Notes: generated by a model not told the origin, from the sequence alone. A stretch of 16,585 nt of DNA from Streptomyces flaveolus (GCF_000716535.1 NZ_JNWV01000078.1:1-16585), one strand, 5' to 3'. Counted from the first letter of the stretch, positions 1-7,191 are shown. Program-made: numbers and translations.

Positions 1-198
1 GGGTGGGGACGGGGGTCTTGTGGGGGGCGGCGGGGCGGACGGGGACCGACGGACCACCGCGACGGGGGAAGCGGGGCGGGGCCGCCGTGTCGGGGAGGGG
101 GGTCTTACGGGGAGCGGTGGACCGGAACGGAGCCGGCGTCTCACGGACGGCCGGAACGAACCCCGCGCCGGCCGGAGCGGTCGTACCCCGCGTGGCGG
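1..198. other. Non-coding G-rich stretch left of fruK
   Basis: No convincing gene is seen. The sequence is strongly G-rich on the plus strand and repeats the word GGGGGTCTT near positions 12 and 99. It should be the spacer between fruK and the fruA PTS permease gene expected beyond the left edge. Apart from the inverted repeat overlapping the fruK end, nothing specific can be supported. Confidence 0.5.
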
Positions 199-216
199 TC
201 ATGACGCCGGCTCCGT
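127..216 (-). promoter_or_regulatory. Large inverted repeat bracketing the fruK stop codon
   Basis: Positions 127-140 (ACGGAGCCGGCGTC) and 203-216 form a perfect 14-bp inverted repeat. The right arm is the last five sense codons of fruK; the left arm lies 62 bases further on in the direction of transcription. Inside the loop a second 7-bp stem (148-154 with 168-174) nests. In the leftward transcript this could fold into a strong bipartite hairpin between fruK and the expected next gene fruA. Neither arm is followed by a T-run, so it may act as an attenuator or mRNA stabiliser rather than as a simple terminator. The symmetry is seen directly; the function is inferred. Confidence 0.5.
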
Positions 217-1146
217 CAGTTCGCGGTCCAGGGGGATGTCGGTGGTGACGGTCACCGCCGCGGGGTCCAGGTCGGCGGGGGTCGGCATCACGCTGCCGGG
301 GAGCTGGACGGCGGCGGCGCCGTGGGCGACGGCGGAGGCGAGGGCGTCGGGCCCGGTGCCGCCGGCGATGAGGAAGCCGGCCAGGGAGGCGTCACCGGCG
401 CCGACGTTGCTGCGGACGGCGGACACGCGCGCGCTGCCGAACCACGCGCCGGCGTCGGACACCAGCAGTTGCCCGTCGGCGCCGAGGCTGGCCAGCACGG
501 CACGGGCGCCCATCGCGCGCACCTCCTCCGCCGCCTTGAGCGCGTCGCCCACGGTCGCCAGGGGGCGCGCGACGGCTTCCGCCAGCTCCTCGGCGTTCGG
601 CTTGACCACGTCGGGCCGCGCGCGGAGCGCCTCCAGGAGCGCACGCCCCGAGGTGTCCAGCGCGATCCGGGCACCCCCGGCGTGCGCCCGCGTGACCACA
701 TCGGCGTACCAGGAGGGCGCCAGTCCCCGGGGCAGGCTGCCGCAGCAGGCGATCCAGTCGGCGTCGCGGGACTGCGACCGGACGGTGTCCAGGAGGAGTT
801 CCTGCTCGGCCTCCGACAGCTGCGGACCCGGCGCGTTGATCTTCGTGAGAACGCCGTCGGCCTCCGCGAGCGCGATGTTGGAGCGGGTGGCTCCGACGAC
901 CGGGACCGGCGCGACCTCGATGCCCTGAGCGTGGAGCAGTTCGGCGACGAGCGCGCCCGGCGCACCACCCAGGGGCAGGACCGCGACCGTACGCCGACCG
1001 GCGGCGGCGACCGCGCGCGAGACGTTCACGCCCTTGCCACCGGGGTCCATGCGCTCGGTCTCGGCGCGGATGACCTCGCCGCGCTTGAGGGCCTGGACCT
1101 CGTAGGTGCGGTCGAGGGACGGGTTGGGGGTGACGGTGAGGATCAT
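199..1146 (-). CDS. fruK: 1-phosphofructokinase
   Basis: A 315-residue PfkB-family sugar kinase, the usual length for FruK. It phosphorylates fructose 1-phosphate, made during PTS import of fructose, to fructose 1,6-bisphosphate in the cytoplasm. The N-terminus MILTVTPNPSLDRTY is typical of FruK/LacC. The first PfkB signature is GGKGVNVSRA (residues 37-46). The second is NVGAGDASLAGFL (247-259), with the catalytic base Asp252 after the GAG anion hole. Its ATG overlaps the stop of the upstream regulator gene as ATGA, so the two should be translationally coupled. The frame stays open further upstream, but that extension runs antisense through the regulator gene. Other PfkB kinases (tagatose 6-phosphate, adenosine) are less likely next to a DeoR regulator. 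Confidence 0.92.
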   Translation of the reverse strand: MILTVTPNPSLDRTYEVQALKRGEVIRAETERMDPGGKGVNVSRAVAAAGRRTVAVLPLGGAPGALVAELLHAQGIEVAPVPVVGATRSNIALAEADGVLTKINAPGPQLSEAEQELLLDTVRSQSRDADWIACCGSLPRGLAPSWYADVVTRAHAGGARIALDTSGRALLEALRARPDVVKPNAEELAEAVARPLATVGDALKAAEEVRAMGARAVLASLGADGQLLVSDAGAWFGSARVSAVRSNVGAGDASLAGFLIAGGTGPDALASAVAHGAAAVQLPGSVMPTPADLDPAAVTVTTDIPLDRELTEPAS

Positions 1147-1904
1147 GCGCGCACTACTTCCGTGCCGCCGCGCTCGATGGCGGCGGTGTCTTCGGGGCTC
1201 AGCCCGCTGTCGGTGATCAGCAGGTCCACGTCGCTCAGGTCGCCGAAGCGGGCGAAGTGCTCCTGGCCGTGCTTGGAGGAGTCGGCCAGCAGCACCACGC
1301 GCCGGGCGGCGGCGACGGCGGCCCGCTTGACCGCGGCCTCGGCGAGGTCGGGGGTGGTCAGTCCGTGCTCGGCGGAGAAGCCGTTGGCGGCGACGAACAG
1401 CACGTCGGCGCGGATCTCGCCGTACGCGCGGAGCGCCCACGCGTCCACGGCGGCGCGCGTACGGTGCCGTACGCGCCCCCCGATCAGATGGAGCTGGATG
1501 CCCGGGTGGTCGGCGAGCCGGGCGGCGATCGGCAGGGAGTGCGTGACGACGGTGAGCCGCGCCTCCAGCGGGATGGCGGCGGCGACGCGGGCCACCGTCG
1601 TACCGGCGTCGAGGATCATCGTGCCCTCGGCCGGCAGCTCGGAGAGGGCCGCCTTGGCGATGCGGTCCTTCTCGTCGGCGGCGGTGGTCTCGCGCTCGGC
1701 GAGGTCCGGCTCGAAGTCGAGGCGGCCGGCCGGGATGGCACCGCCGTGCACGCGGCGGAGCAGACCGGCGCGGTCGAGGGCCTTCAGATCGCGGCGGATC
1801 GTCTCCGCGGTGACCTGGAACTCCTCGGCCAGCGACAGCACGTCCACCCGGCCGCCGTCACGGGCGAGCCGGAGGATCTCCTGCTGCCGTTCCGGTGCGT
1901 ACAT
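1143..1904 (-). CDS. fruR: DeoR-family repressor of the fructose operon
   Basis: A 253-residue DeoR/GlpR-type transcription factor. The N-terminus PERQQEILRLARDGGRVDVLSLAEEF with TAETIRRDLKALDRAGLLRRVHGG (to about residue 55) is the classic DeoR winged helix-turn-helix. The C-terminal part (about 75-230) is the DeoR sensor domain related to sugar-phosphate isomerases, with the phosphate-loop-like DAGTTV and a late LLADSSKHG. A GGAGG ribosome site (1914-1918) sits 9 bases before the ATG, which decides this start. It overlaps fruK by 4 bases. It probably represses its own operon and is released by a fructose phosphate, as in other actinomycete fruRKA operons. The ligand is inferred. I recall the same order in S. 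coelicolor. Confidence 0.88.
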   Translation of the reverse strand: MYAPERQQEILRLARDGGRVDVLSLAEEFQVTAETIRRDLKALDRAGLLRRVHGGAIPAGRLDFEPDLAERETTAADEKDRIAKAALSELPAEGTMILDAGTTVARVAAAIPLEARLTVVTHSLPIAARLADHPGIQLHLIGGRVRHRTRAAVDAWALRAYGEIRADVLFVAANGFSAEHGLTTPDLAEAAVKRAAVAAARRVVLLADSSKHGQEHFARFGDLSDVDLLITDSGLSPEDTAAIERGGTEVVRA

Positions 1905-1971
1905 GTCCGTTCGCCTCCGCCTCAATGTCCGACCGTTTCCGGGTGATGCCCGAACGTGTGGTTTCAGCGGC

Positions 1972-2000
1972 AGGCTACGCCCGGATTTCCGGAAAGTAAA
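1972..2000 (-). promoter_or_regulatory. Likely fruR promoter
   Basis: On the minus strand TTTACT (2000-1995) and TAGCCT (1977-1972) are separated by exactly 17 bases, a good match to the housekeeping sigma (HrdB) pattern. Transcription would start near 1965, giving a leader of about 60 bases. The spacer includes most of a perfect 10-bp palindrome, TTTCCGGAAA (1986-1995), which might bind a regulator. The same TAGCCT -10 word appears before the TetR gene at 5538. Confidence 0.55.
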
Positions 2001-2047
2001 CAGATTCGGGCCCAGCCTGGACATGAACGGACTTCCAGGCGGCTTCG

Positions 2048-2100
2048 GGCGGACTCCCTGGTGACTTCCGGCGGACTCCCTGGCGACTTCCGGCGGACCT
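2048..2100. repeat. 22-bp tandem repeat upstream of fruR
   Basis: Two adjacent 22-bp copies (2048-2069 and 2070-2091) differ at one base. A truncated third copy beginning GGCGGAC follows. The unit begins GGCGGACTCCCTGG. The array lies in the gap between the MFS gene and the fruR promoter and does not code for anything visible. Confidence 0.75.
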
Positions 2101-2121
2101 CCGGCGCGCTGCGGGCAGCGG

Positions 2122-2154
2122 AAGGGCCCGGTACCGAACCGGTACCGGGCCCTT
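2122..2154 (-). terminator. Strong hairpin terminator after the MFS gene
   Basis: A perfect 14-bp stem AAGGGCCCGGTACC (2122-2135) pairs with 2141-2154 around a 5-base loop. It begins 13 bases after the stop of the leftward MFS gene. There is no T-tract, as is common for Streptomyces terminators. It would insulate fruR from the efflux gene. Confidence 0.8.
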
Positions 2155-2166
2155 CGTCCTGCCTGG

Positions 2167-3696
2167 TCAGCGCGCCAGCGCGGGCTCCTTCCCCACCGCT
2201 GGCGCCTCCTCGCCCCCGCCCTCCACATGCTGGGCCGGACGCTTCGGCAGGGCGGACATCAGCAGGAAGATCACGCCCATGACCCCGGCGACCCACCACA
2301 GCGCGTACTGGAAGGCGTGCACGAAGGCCGGGCCGACCTGGGCCGGGGTCAGCCGGTCGCCGATCTGCCCGAAGAAGACCACCGACACCAGCCCCAGCCC
2401 GAGCGCGTTGCCCATCTGCTGCACGGTGTTGATCAGCCCGGACGCGGAACCGGCGTGCTCCCGCGGCACCTCCGAGAGCACCGCGTCGGTCAGCGGCGCG
2501 ACGATCAGGCCCATGCCGACACCCATCACGACCAGCGGCAGGGCCATCTGCCAGGAGGCGATGGCGAGGCCGTAGTGGCGGGCCTCCCACAGGTACAGCA
2601 GCACGCCCGTGCCCATCACCAGTGCGCCCGCCTGGAGCACCTTCCGCCCGAACCGCGGGACAAGCTGCTGCACCGACAGCCCGGCCGCCGTGGACACCGC
2701 GATCGAGAACGGCACCCCGGTCAGCCCCGCCCGCAGCGGGCTCCAGCCCAGGCCGATCTGCATGTACAGCGTCCAGACCAGGAAGAAGATGCCGAGCGCG
2801 ACCCCGAAGACGGTCTGCACGGCGATGCCCGCGGCGAAGCTCTTCACCCGGAAGAGGGACAGTTCGATGAGCGGGGAACCGTCCCTGGCGCCCTTCCGTT
2901 TCTCGTACGACACCAGCGCCGCGAAGACGGCGAGCGCGCCGGCCATGCAGACGTACCCCCACAGCGGCCAGCCCAGCTCGCGCCCGCGGGTGAGCGGATA
3001 GAGCAGCATCAGCAGGCCCAGCGTGACCAGGGCGACGCCGACGAGGTCCAGCTTCAGCGCCTTGGGGGCCTTGGACTCGGTGATGAAACGGCGGCCCAGC
3101 AGCCAGGCCAGGACGCCGACGGGGAGGTTGATGAGGAAGATGGGCCGCCATTCCAGGCCGAACAGGTTCCACTCCGTCAGCAGCGCGCCGAGCAGCGGGC
3201 CGGAGACCGCGCCGAGGCCGACGATGGCGCCGAACAGACCGAAGACCTTGCCGCGTTCATGGGCCGGGAAGGTGGCGTGCACGATCGACAGCACCTGCGG
3301 CACCATCAGCGCCGCCATACCGCCCTGGAGGATGCGCGAGGCGACCAGCATCTCCGGGTTCACGGCGAAGCCGCACAGGGCGGAGGCGAGCGTGAAGCCG
3401 CCGATACCGACGAGGAACAGCCGCTTGCGGCCGTGGATGTCACCGAGCCGCCCGCCGGTGATCAGCCCCGCGGCGAAGGCGAGGGCGTAGCCGGCGGTTA
3501 TCCACTGGATCTGGCTGACCGAGGCGCCCGCGCTGCGCTGGATGGACGGAATGGCGATGTTGACGATCGTCACGTCCACCAGGTCCATGAAGGCCGCGGT
3601 CATGACGATGGCCAGGGCGAGCCAGCGGGAGCGGTCGGCGGTCGGTGCGCGCAGTTCTCCGCGCCCCTCTGCGGTGGTGCTGTCGTTCGGGGTCAT
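2167..3696 (-). CDS. DHA2-type MFS drug exporter (14 TM)
   Basis: A 509-residue inner-membrane proton-coupled exporter of the EmrB/QacA (DHA2) type. The DVTIVNIAIPSIQ motif in helix 1, the loop motif GGRLGDIHGRKR between helices 2 and 3, and GAVSGPLLGALL in helix 5 (antiporter motif C) are clear. Hydrophobic segments continue to about residue 485, consistent with 14 helices. A polar tail follows. The substrate cannot be read from sequence. The ATG at 3696 lies 7 bases after a TATGTT hexamer, the spacing expected for a leaderless transcript; an in-frame ATG seven codons upstream (3717) is the alternative. It is divergent from a WYL regulator across a 50-bp gap with an operator-like palindrome, so that regulator probably controls it. 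Confidence 0.88.
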   Translation of the reverse strand: MTPNDSTTAEGRGELRAPTADRSRWLALAIVMTAAFMDLVDVTIVNIAIPSIQRSAGASVSQIQWITAGYALAFAAGLITGGRLGDIHGRKRLFLVGIGGFTLASALCGFAVNPEMLVASRILQGGMAALMVPQVLSIVHATFPAHERGKVFGLFGAIVGLGAVSGPLLGALLTEWNLFGLEWRPIFLINLPVGVLAWLLGRRFITESKAPKALKLDLVGVALVTLGLLMLLYPLTRGRELGWPLWGYVCMAGALAVFAALVSYEKRKGARDGSPLIELSLFRVKSFAAGIAVQTVFGVALGIFFLVWTLYMQIGLGWSPLRAGLTGVPFSIAVSTAAGLSVQQLVPRFGRKVLQAGALVMGTGVLLYLWEARHYGLAIASWQMALPLVVMGVGMGLIVAPLTDAVLSEVPREHAGSASGLINTVQQMGNALGLGLVSVVFFGQIGDRLTPAQVGPAFVHAFQYALWWVAGVMGVIFLLMSALPKRPAQHVEGGGEEAPAVGKEPALAR

Positions 3697-3717
3697 GGGG
3701 AGAACATAGGGCCGCAT

Positions 3718-3736
3718 TAGGTCAGATCGTGTCCTA
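3718..3736. promoter_or_regulatory. Operator-like palindrome between MFS and WYL genes
   Basis: TAGGTCAGATCGTGTCCTA is a 19-bp near-palindrome (arms TAGGTCA/TGTCCTA, 6 of 7 positions symmetrical). It sits in the only space shared by the two divergent starts, upstream of a TATGTT -10-like hexamer (3708-3703) for the exporter and immediately before the WYL gene. The placement suits a site for the adjacent WYL regulator. The symmetry is seen; the binding is inferred. Confidence 0.6.
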
Positions 3737-3758
3737 CTTCTGCGGCATGCTCGGACGT

Positions 3759-4739
3759 ATGACGACCGACACACCAGCCCGGCTGCTTCAGCTCCTCTCA
3801 CTCCTCCAGACACCCCGAGAGTGGCCCGGCGGTGAGCTGGCCGACCGGCTCGGGGTGTCCCGGCGGACCGTGCGGCGGGACGTCGACCGGCTGCGGGAGC
3901 TGGGTTATCCGGTGCAGGCGACGAAGGGCGCGGACGGCGGGTACCGGCTGGTGGCGGGCAAGGCGATGCCGCCGCTGGTGCTGGACGACGAGGAGGCGGT
4001 CGCCATCGCGGTGGGGCTGCGGGCCGGCGCCGGGCACGCCGTGGAGGGGGTGGACGAGGCGTCCGTTCGGGCCCTGGCCAAGCTGGAGCAGGTGCTGCCC
4101 TCCCGGCTGCGCCACCGGGTGTCGACGCTCCAGGCCGCGACCACACCGCTGACCAGCGGGGACGGGCCGAGCATCGCGCCGGAGACGCTGACCGTCATGG
4201 CGTCGACGGTGGCGGGGCGGGAGCGGCTGCGGTTCGCCTACCGCGACAAGGACGGCAGCGCCTCCCGGCGGCTGACCGAGCCGCACCGGCTGGTGTCGAC
4301 GGGCCGGCGTTGGTACCTGGTGGCGTACGACCTCGACCGGGCGGACTGGCGCACCTTCCGGGTCGACCGGGTGAGCGAGCCGTTCGCGACCGGAGTCCGG
4401 TTCACGCCCCGGGAGTTGCCCACGGGGAGCGCCGCCGAGTTCCTGCGGCAGTCGATCCACCGGCGGCAGGAGACGTACGCGTTCGAGGTGCGGTTCGCCG
4501 TGCCGGCGGACCGGGTGTCCGGGCGCCTGCCGAAGTGGCTCGGGGTGCCCGAGGACGACGACGCGGGCGGCTGCGTCCTGCGGGGCACCACCGGCGATCC
4601 CACGGAGTGGCTGGCGGTGCGGCTGGCCATGGCCGGCTACGAGTTCGCGGTGCACGGGCCGGAGGAACTGGTGGAGTGCGTGCGGGATTTGGGGGGCCGG
4701 TTGAGCAGAGCGGCCGGCGCCGGCGGCGAGAGGTCGTAG
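3759..4739 (+). CDS. HTH_11/WYL-domain transcriptional regulator (YafY-like)
   Basis: A 326-residue cytoplasmic regulator. Residues about 5-65 form an HTH_11 domain (ARLLQLLSLLQTPREWPGGELADRLGVSRRTVRRDVDRL, then a wing with ADGGYRL). Residues about 140-205 form the WYL ligand-sensing domain, with the RRWYLVAYD signature at 183-191, preceded by RLRFAYRDKDG. A C-terminal WCX-like extension completes the fold, giving the full family length. An upstream in-frame ATG at 3747 is equally possible; neither start has a good ribosome site. It is divergent from the MFS exporter. The ligand is unknown, and it could repress or activate the exporter. Confidence 0.87.
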   Translation: MTTDTPARLLQLLSLLQTPREWPGGELADRLGVSRRTVRRDVDRLRELGYPVQATKGADGGYRLVAGKAMPPLVLDDEEAVAIAVGLRAGAGHAVEGVDEASVRALAKLEQVLPSRLRHRVSTLQAATTPLTSGDGPSIAPETLTVMASTVAGRERLRFAYRDKDGSASRRLTEPHRLVSTGRRWYLVAYDLDRADWRTFRVDRVSEPFATGVRFTPRELPTGSAAEFLRQSIHRRQETYAFEVRFAVPADRVSGRLPKWLGVPEDDDAGGCVLRGTTGDPTEWLAVRLAMAGYEFAVHGPEELVECVRDLGGRLSRAAGAGGERS

Positions 4740-4780
4740 GGCCGCCTCACTGTCCCCCCGGCGTCTCGCTCCCCCCGGCG

Positions 4781-4860
4781 CCTCACGGTTGCCCGGACCG
4801 CCTCACCGTTGCCCGGGCCGTCTAACCGTTGCCCGGGCCGTCTCACCGTTCCCCGCGCAG
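4781..4860. repeat. Four-copy 20-bp tandem repeat over the TetR gene end
   Basis: Four contiguous 20-bp units (4781-4800, 4801-4820, 4821-4840, 4841-4860) share the core CCGTTGCCCGGGCCGTCT. The period is exact. The last unit contains the stop codon of the leftward TetR gene (4843-4845), and the other units repeat that stop context (AACGGTGA or AACGGTTA on the minus strand) downstream of the real stop. A weaker echo of the unit continues to about 4741. Confidence 0.85.
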
Positions 4861-5538
4861 GCCCTCGCTCTCGCCCCACTCGAAGGACCGCAGTGCGCGC
4901 AGGTTGTGCAGGGCCAGGGCGGCCGGGCCGTCCGGGCCGGTGGGCGGGGTCGTGGTGGCGGCCCAGGACTCCACGGCCACGCGCACGGCGGCACCGGCCA
5001 CGGCCGCGGCGAAGCGGAGGTGCGGGCTGAACGAGGCCGCCCTCCCCGCCGCCGCGGCTCGCCCGACCAGGGTCTCCGCCAGCGCCCCCTCCGACGTCTG
5101 GCACACCTCTGCCCATACCTTGCGCAGGGCCGGGCTGGTGTCGGCGAGGCGGACCAGGGTGCGCAGCCATTCCCAGGACGCGGCCGAGACGCCGAGGCCT
5201 GGGGTGAGGGTGTGGTGGACGGCGTGCTCCAGGGCCTCGGGGAGGGTCAGATGGGCCGGGGCCGCACGGACCGCCTCGACCCAGCGCTGGGCGCCGGCCG
5301 CGTAGAGGGGGGCCACCGCCTCTTCCTTGGTGGCGAAATAGCGGTAGAAGGTGCGCGGTGCGATGCCCGCGGCCTGGGCGATGTCCTCGGCGCGGGTGGC
5401 CCGCAGGCCTTGCTGGACGAAGAGGGCTGCCGCCGCCCGGGCGATCTCCATCCGGGTCTCGGCCTTCCTGCGTTCGGTGAGGGACACCGGCGCGGAGGCG
5501 GAAAACGGCTGGTGGGCGGCGCTGGGGGTGGTGCTCAT
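4843..5538 (-). CDS. TetR-family regulator (SCO3201-like)
   Basis: A 231-residue TetR/AcrR repressor. The helix-turn-helix spans about residues 25-73 (ARAAAALFVQQGLRATRAEDIAQAAGIAPRTFYRYF, then ATKEE). The C-terminal half is an all-helical ligand domain with no assignable ligand. The start is supported by a TAGCCT hexamer (5550-5545) whose spacing puts transcription initiation on the ATG itself, suggesting a leaderless message. An operator palindrome covers the -35 region. By position (between a fru-linked exporter and hrdD) I take it to be the counterpart of S. coelicolor SCO3201, a promiscuous TetR regulator reported to block antibiotic production and sporulation when overexpressed. That link is from memory. 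Its 3' end lies inside a tandem repeat. Confidence 0.88.
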   Translation of the reverse strand: MSTTPSAAHQPFSASAPVSLTERRKAETRMEIARAAAALFVQQGLRATRAEDIAQAAGIAPRTFYRYFATKEEAVAPLYAAGAQRWVEAVRAAPAHLTLPEALEHAVHHTLTPGLGVSAASWEWLRTLVRLADTSPALRKVWAEVCQTSEGALAETLVGRAAAAGRAASFSPHLRFAAAVAGAAVRVAVESWAATTTPPTGPDGPAALALHNLRALRSFEWGESEGLRGER

Positions 5539-5544
5539 CCCGGC

Positions 5545-5573
5545 AGGCTATGCCCGTGTGGCAGAATCTGCCA
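5545..5573 (-). promoter_or_regulatory. Leaderless TetR promoter with overlapping operator
   Basis: A perfect palindrome, TGGCAG-AAT-CTGCCA, lies at 5559-5573. On the minus strand TGGCAG (5573-5568) and TAGCCT (5550-5545) are 17 bases apart. The start point would fall at 5538, the A of the TetR ATG. The palindrome covers the -35 box and part of the spacer, the standard layout for an autorepressing TetR protein. Confidence 0.7.
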
Positions 5574-5621
5574 TCCAGCGGTCCACCCCGGGGTTCAGGT
5601 ACGGGGTGGGCCGCTTTTCAG

Positions 5622-5730
5622 CACGTCAGGCCACCCGTGGGCCCGCACGTCAGGCCGCCTGTTGGCCCGTACGTCAGGCCATCCGACGGCCCGCGCTTCC
5701 GGCCACCCGACGGCCCACTCGTCAAGGCCG
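5622..5730. repeat. 24-bp tandem repeat array
   Basis: Four units of 24 bp (5622-5645, 5646-5669, 5670-5693, 5694-5717) and a partial fifth unit (from 5718) share ACGTCAGGCC, a variable middle, and GGCCCG. Copies 1-3 are closest and copy 4 has drifted. The period is a multiple of three, so every frame shows an eight-residue peptide repeat. This explains the spurious open frames here. Confidence 0.85.
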
Positions 5731-5952
5731 GACGCGGCCCCTGGTCGCGGCCCCCGACCCGTCCCCCGACCCGTCCGCGGGACGAGAAGAAGCCGGACTC
5801 CGGCGCCCGGGGGGGGATAGGCGCCGAAGCCCGGCTCAGGTAGGTCCCGGCGCCGGGGGATTGCGACGGGACGTGGCTCACGTGGGCCGGCCGAGTGGGG
5901 GTCGGCCGGGGCTGTGCGGTGGGGTGGGGAGTGCGGTTCCCGGGGCCCGCTC

Positions 5953-5985
5953 CTGGGCCCGGAAGGGTTGTTCCCTCGGGCCCAG
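5953..5985 (-). terminator. Probable hrdD terminator hairpin
   Basis: CTGGGCCCG (5953-5961) pairs perfectly with 5977-5985, and an inner GGG/CCC can extend the stem. It lies about 75 bases past the hrdD stop in the direction of hrdD transcription. There is no T-run. A smaller self-palindrome, GGGCGTACGCCC (6034-6045), lies between it and the stop. Confidence 0.5.
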
Positions 5986-6060
5986 CGGTTGAAGCGATGC
6001 GACCACGCCATGTTTGCGCCGTCTTTCGCCCCCGGGCGTACGCCCCGTGCACCCCCTGCG

Positions 6061-7059
6061 TCACGCCGCCGCGTCGAAACCGGTCTGGCGGGCCAGCTTC
6101 TTCAGCTCCAGCAGCGCGTGCTTCTCGATCTGCCGGATCCGCTCGCGGGTGAGCCCGTGCTCCTTGCCGACCTCGGTCAGGGTGCGCTCGCGGCCGTCCT
6201 CGATGCCGTAGCGCATCTTGATGATGGAGGCCGTGCGCTGGTCCAGACGTCCGATCAGGTCGTCCAGCTCCTCGCTGCGCAGCAGGGTCAGCACGGACTG
6301 CTCGGGAGAGACCGCCGAGGTGTCCTCCAGCAGGTCGCCGAACTGCGTCTCGCCCTCGTCGTCCACCGACATGTTCAGCGAGACCGGGTCACGGGACCAG
6401 TCGAGGACGTCCGTGACACGCTCCGGCGTCGAGCCCAGCTCCGCGGCGATCTCCGCCGGCTCCGGCTCGCGGCCGTGCTCGCGGTTGAACTCCCGCTGCA
6501 CGCGGCGGATGCGGCCCAGCTCCTCCACCAGGTGGACGGGGAGCCGGATCGTGCGGGACTGGTCCGCGATGGAGCGGGTGATGGCCTGCCGGATCCACCA
6601 GGTGGCGTACGTCGAGAACTTGAAGCCCTTGCGGTAGTCGAACTTCTCGACGGCGCGCACCAGACCGGCGTTGCCCTCCTGGATCAGGTCGAGCAGCGGC
6701 AGGCCGCTGCGCGGGTAGCGCCGGGCGACCGCGACGACCAGGCGGAGGTTGGAGCGGATGAAGACGTCCTTGGCCCGCTCACCGGCGGCGACCAGGGCCT
6801 CCAGCTCCTCACGGGTGGCGTCCGTCTTGGACTGCTCCTCGCCGTCGAGAACCTGTTGCGCGAACACACCCGCCTCGATGGTCTGGGACAGCTCGACCTC
6901 CTTGGCGGCGTCGAGCAGCGGCGTACGCGCGATCTCGTCGAGGTACATGCCGACCAGGTCGCGGTCTGCGATCTCGCCGCCATGAGCGCGAACACTGCTT
7001 GCCGAGTCGGCCGTCTCGCCGGTGGCGGACTGACGACGGGCGACGGCACGGGTTGCCAT
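6061..7059 (-). CDS. hrdD: Group 2 RNA polymerase sigma factor HrdD
   Basis: A 332-residue sigma-70 protein, the length I recall for S. coelicolor HrdD. It directs core RNA polymerase to HrdB-like promoters but is normally dispensable. Region 1.2 covers about residues 33-64 (DLVGMYLDEIARTPLL). Region 2 covers about 98-167, with the -10 recognition stretch YATWWIRQAITRSIADQSRTI (150-170). Region 3 covers about 177-250. Region 4 covers about 262-325, with the -35 helix-turn-helix LTEVGKEHGLTRERIRQIE. The inhibitory region 1.1 of primary sigmas is absent. A ribosome site (AAGGGAG) lies 7 bases before the ATG. Divergence from a phosphinothricin acetyltransferase-like gene matches S. coelicolor hrdD/bar. 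HrdA or HrdC are alternatives, but position favours HrdD. Confidence 0.9.
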   Translation of the reverse strand: MATRAVARRQSATGETADSASSVRAHGGEIADRDLVGMYLDEIARTPLLDAAKEVELSQTIEAGVFAQQVLDGEEQSKTDATREELEALVAAGERAKDVFIRSNLRLVVAVARRYPRSGLPLLDLIQEGNAGLVRAVEKFDYRKGFKFSTYATWWIRQAITRSIADQSRTIRLPVHLVEELGRIRRVQREFNREHGREPEPAEIAAELGSTPERVTDVLDWSRDPVSLNMSVDDEGETQFGDLLEDTSAVSPEQSVLTLLRSEELDDLIGRLDQRTASIIKMRYGIEDGRERTLTEVGKEHGLTRERIRQIEKHALLELKKLARQTGFDAAA

Positions 7060-7121
7060 GCGTGCTCCCTTGCGATGGTGGGCTGGCGGGTGGTCCTGGT
7101 GAACGCTCGGCACTGAGGGGG

Positions 7122-7162
7122 GAGTCTCTGGGACTCGCTCACTCGCTCTCGCTCCGAGACTC
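7122..7162 (-). promoter_or_regulatory. Inverted repeat in the hrdD leader
   Basis: GAGTCTC (7122-7128) pairs with GAGACTC (7156-7162), and the loop is built of repeated GCTC/CTCG words. It lies within the roughly 125-base hrdD leader predicted from the sigma-R promoter. It may fold in the mRNA or mark a second promoter region. Only the symmetry is certain. Confidence 0.35.
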
Positions 7163-7191
7163 TCTCCGAGTGCCCTGCATCCGTGGGAAAC

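Larger units (their letters stand above)
5539..6060. other. Gene-free region between TetR and hrdD
   Basis: This 522-base stretch holds no convincing gene. From left to right it contains the TetR promoter and operator, a 24-bp tandem repeat array (5622-5730), a short doubled CCCCGACCCGTC word near 5755-5778, GC-rich sequence without clear structure (5780-5950), a long hairpin (5953-5985), and a GGGCGTACGCCC palindrome (6034-6045) near the hrdD stop. An open frame of 97 codons from 5550 exists, but it starts inside the TetR promoter and is dominated by the repeat. Confidence 0.6.

Noticed and set aside
322..2064. A 580-codon open frame on the plus strand antisense to fruK and fruR
   Set aside because: It has no recognisable domain and an Arg/Gly/Ala-rich composition. 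It is the antisense shadow expected in very GC-rich DNA opposite two well-supported genes.
4781..5730. CRISPR-like arrays at 4781-4860 and 5622-5730
   Set aside because: The units are contiguous with no unique spacers, they are only 20-24 bp long and degenerate, and no cas gene is present.
5550..5843. A 97-codon plus-strand frame with an eight-residue repeat
   Set aside because: It begins inside the TetR promoter and operator and has no ribosome site. The openness follows from a 24-bp repeat whose period is a multiple of three.
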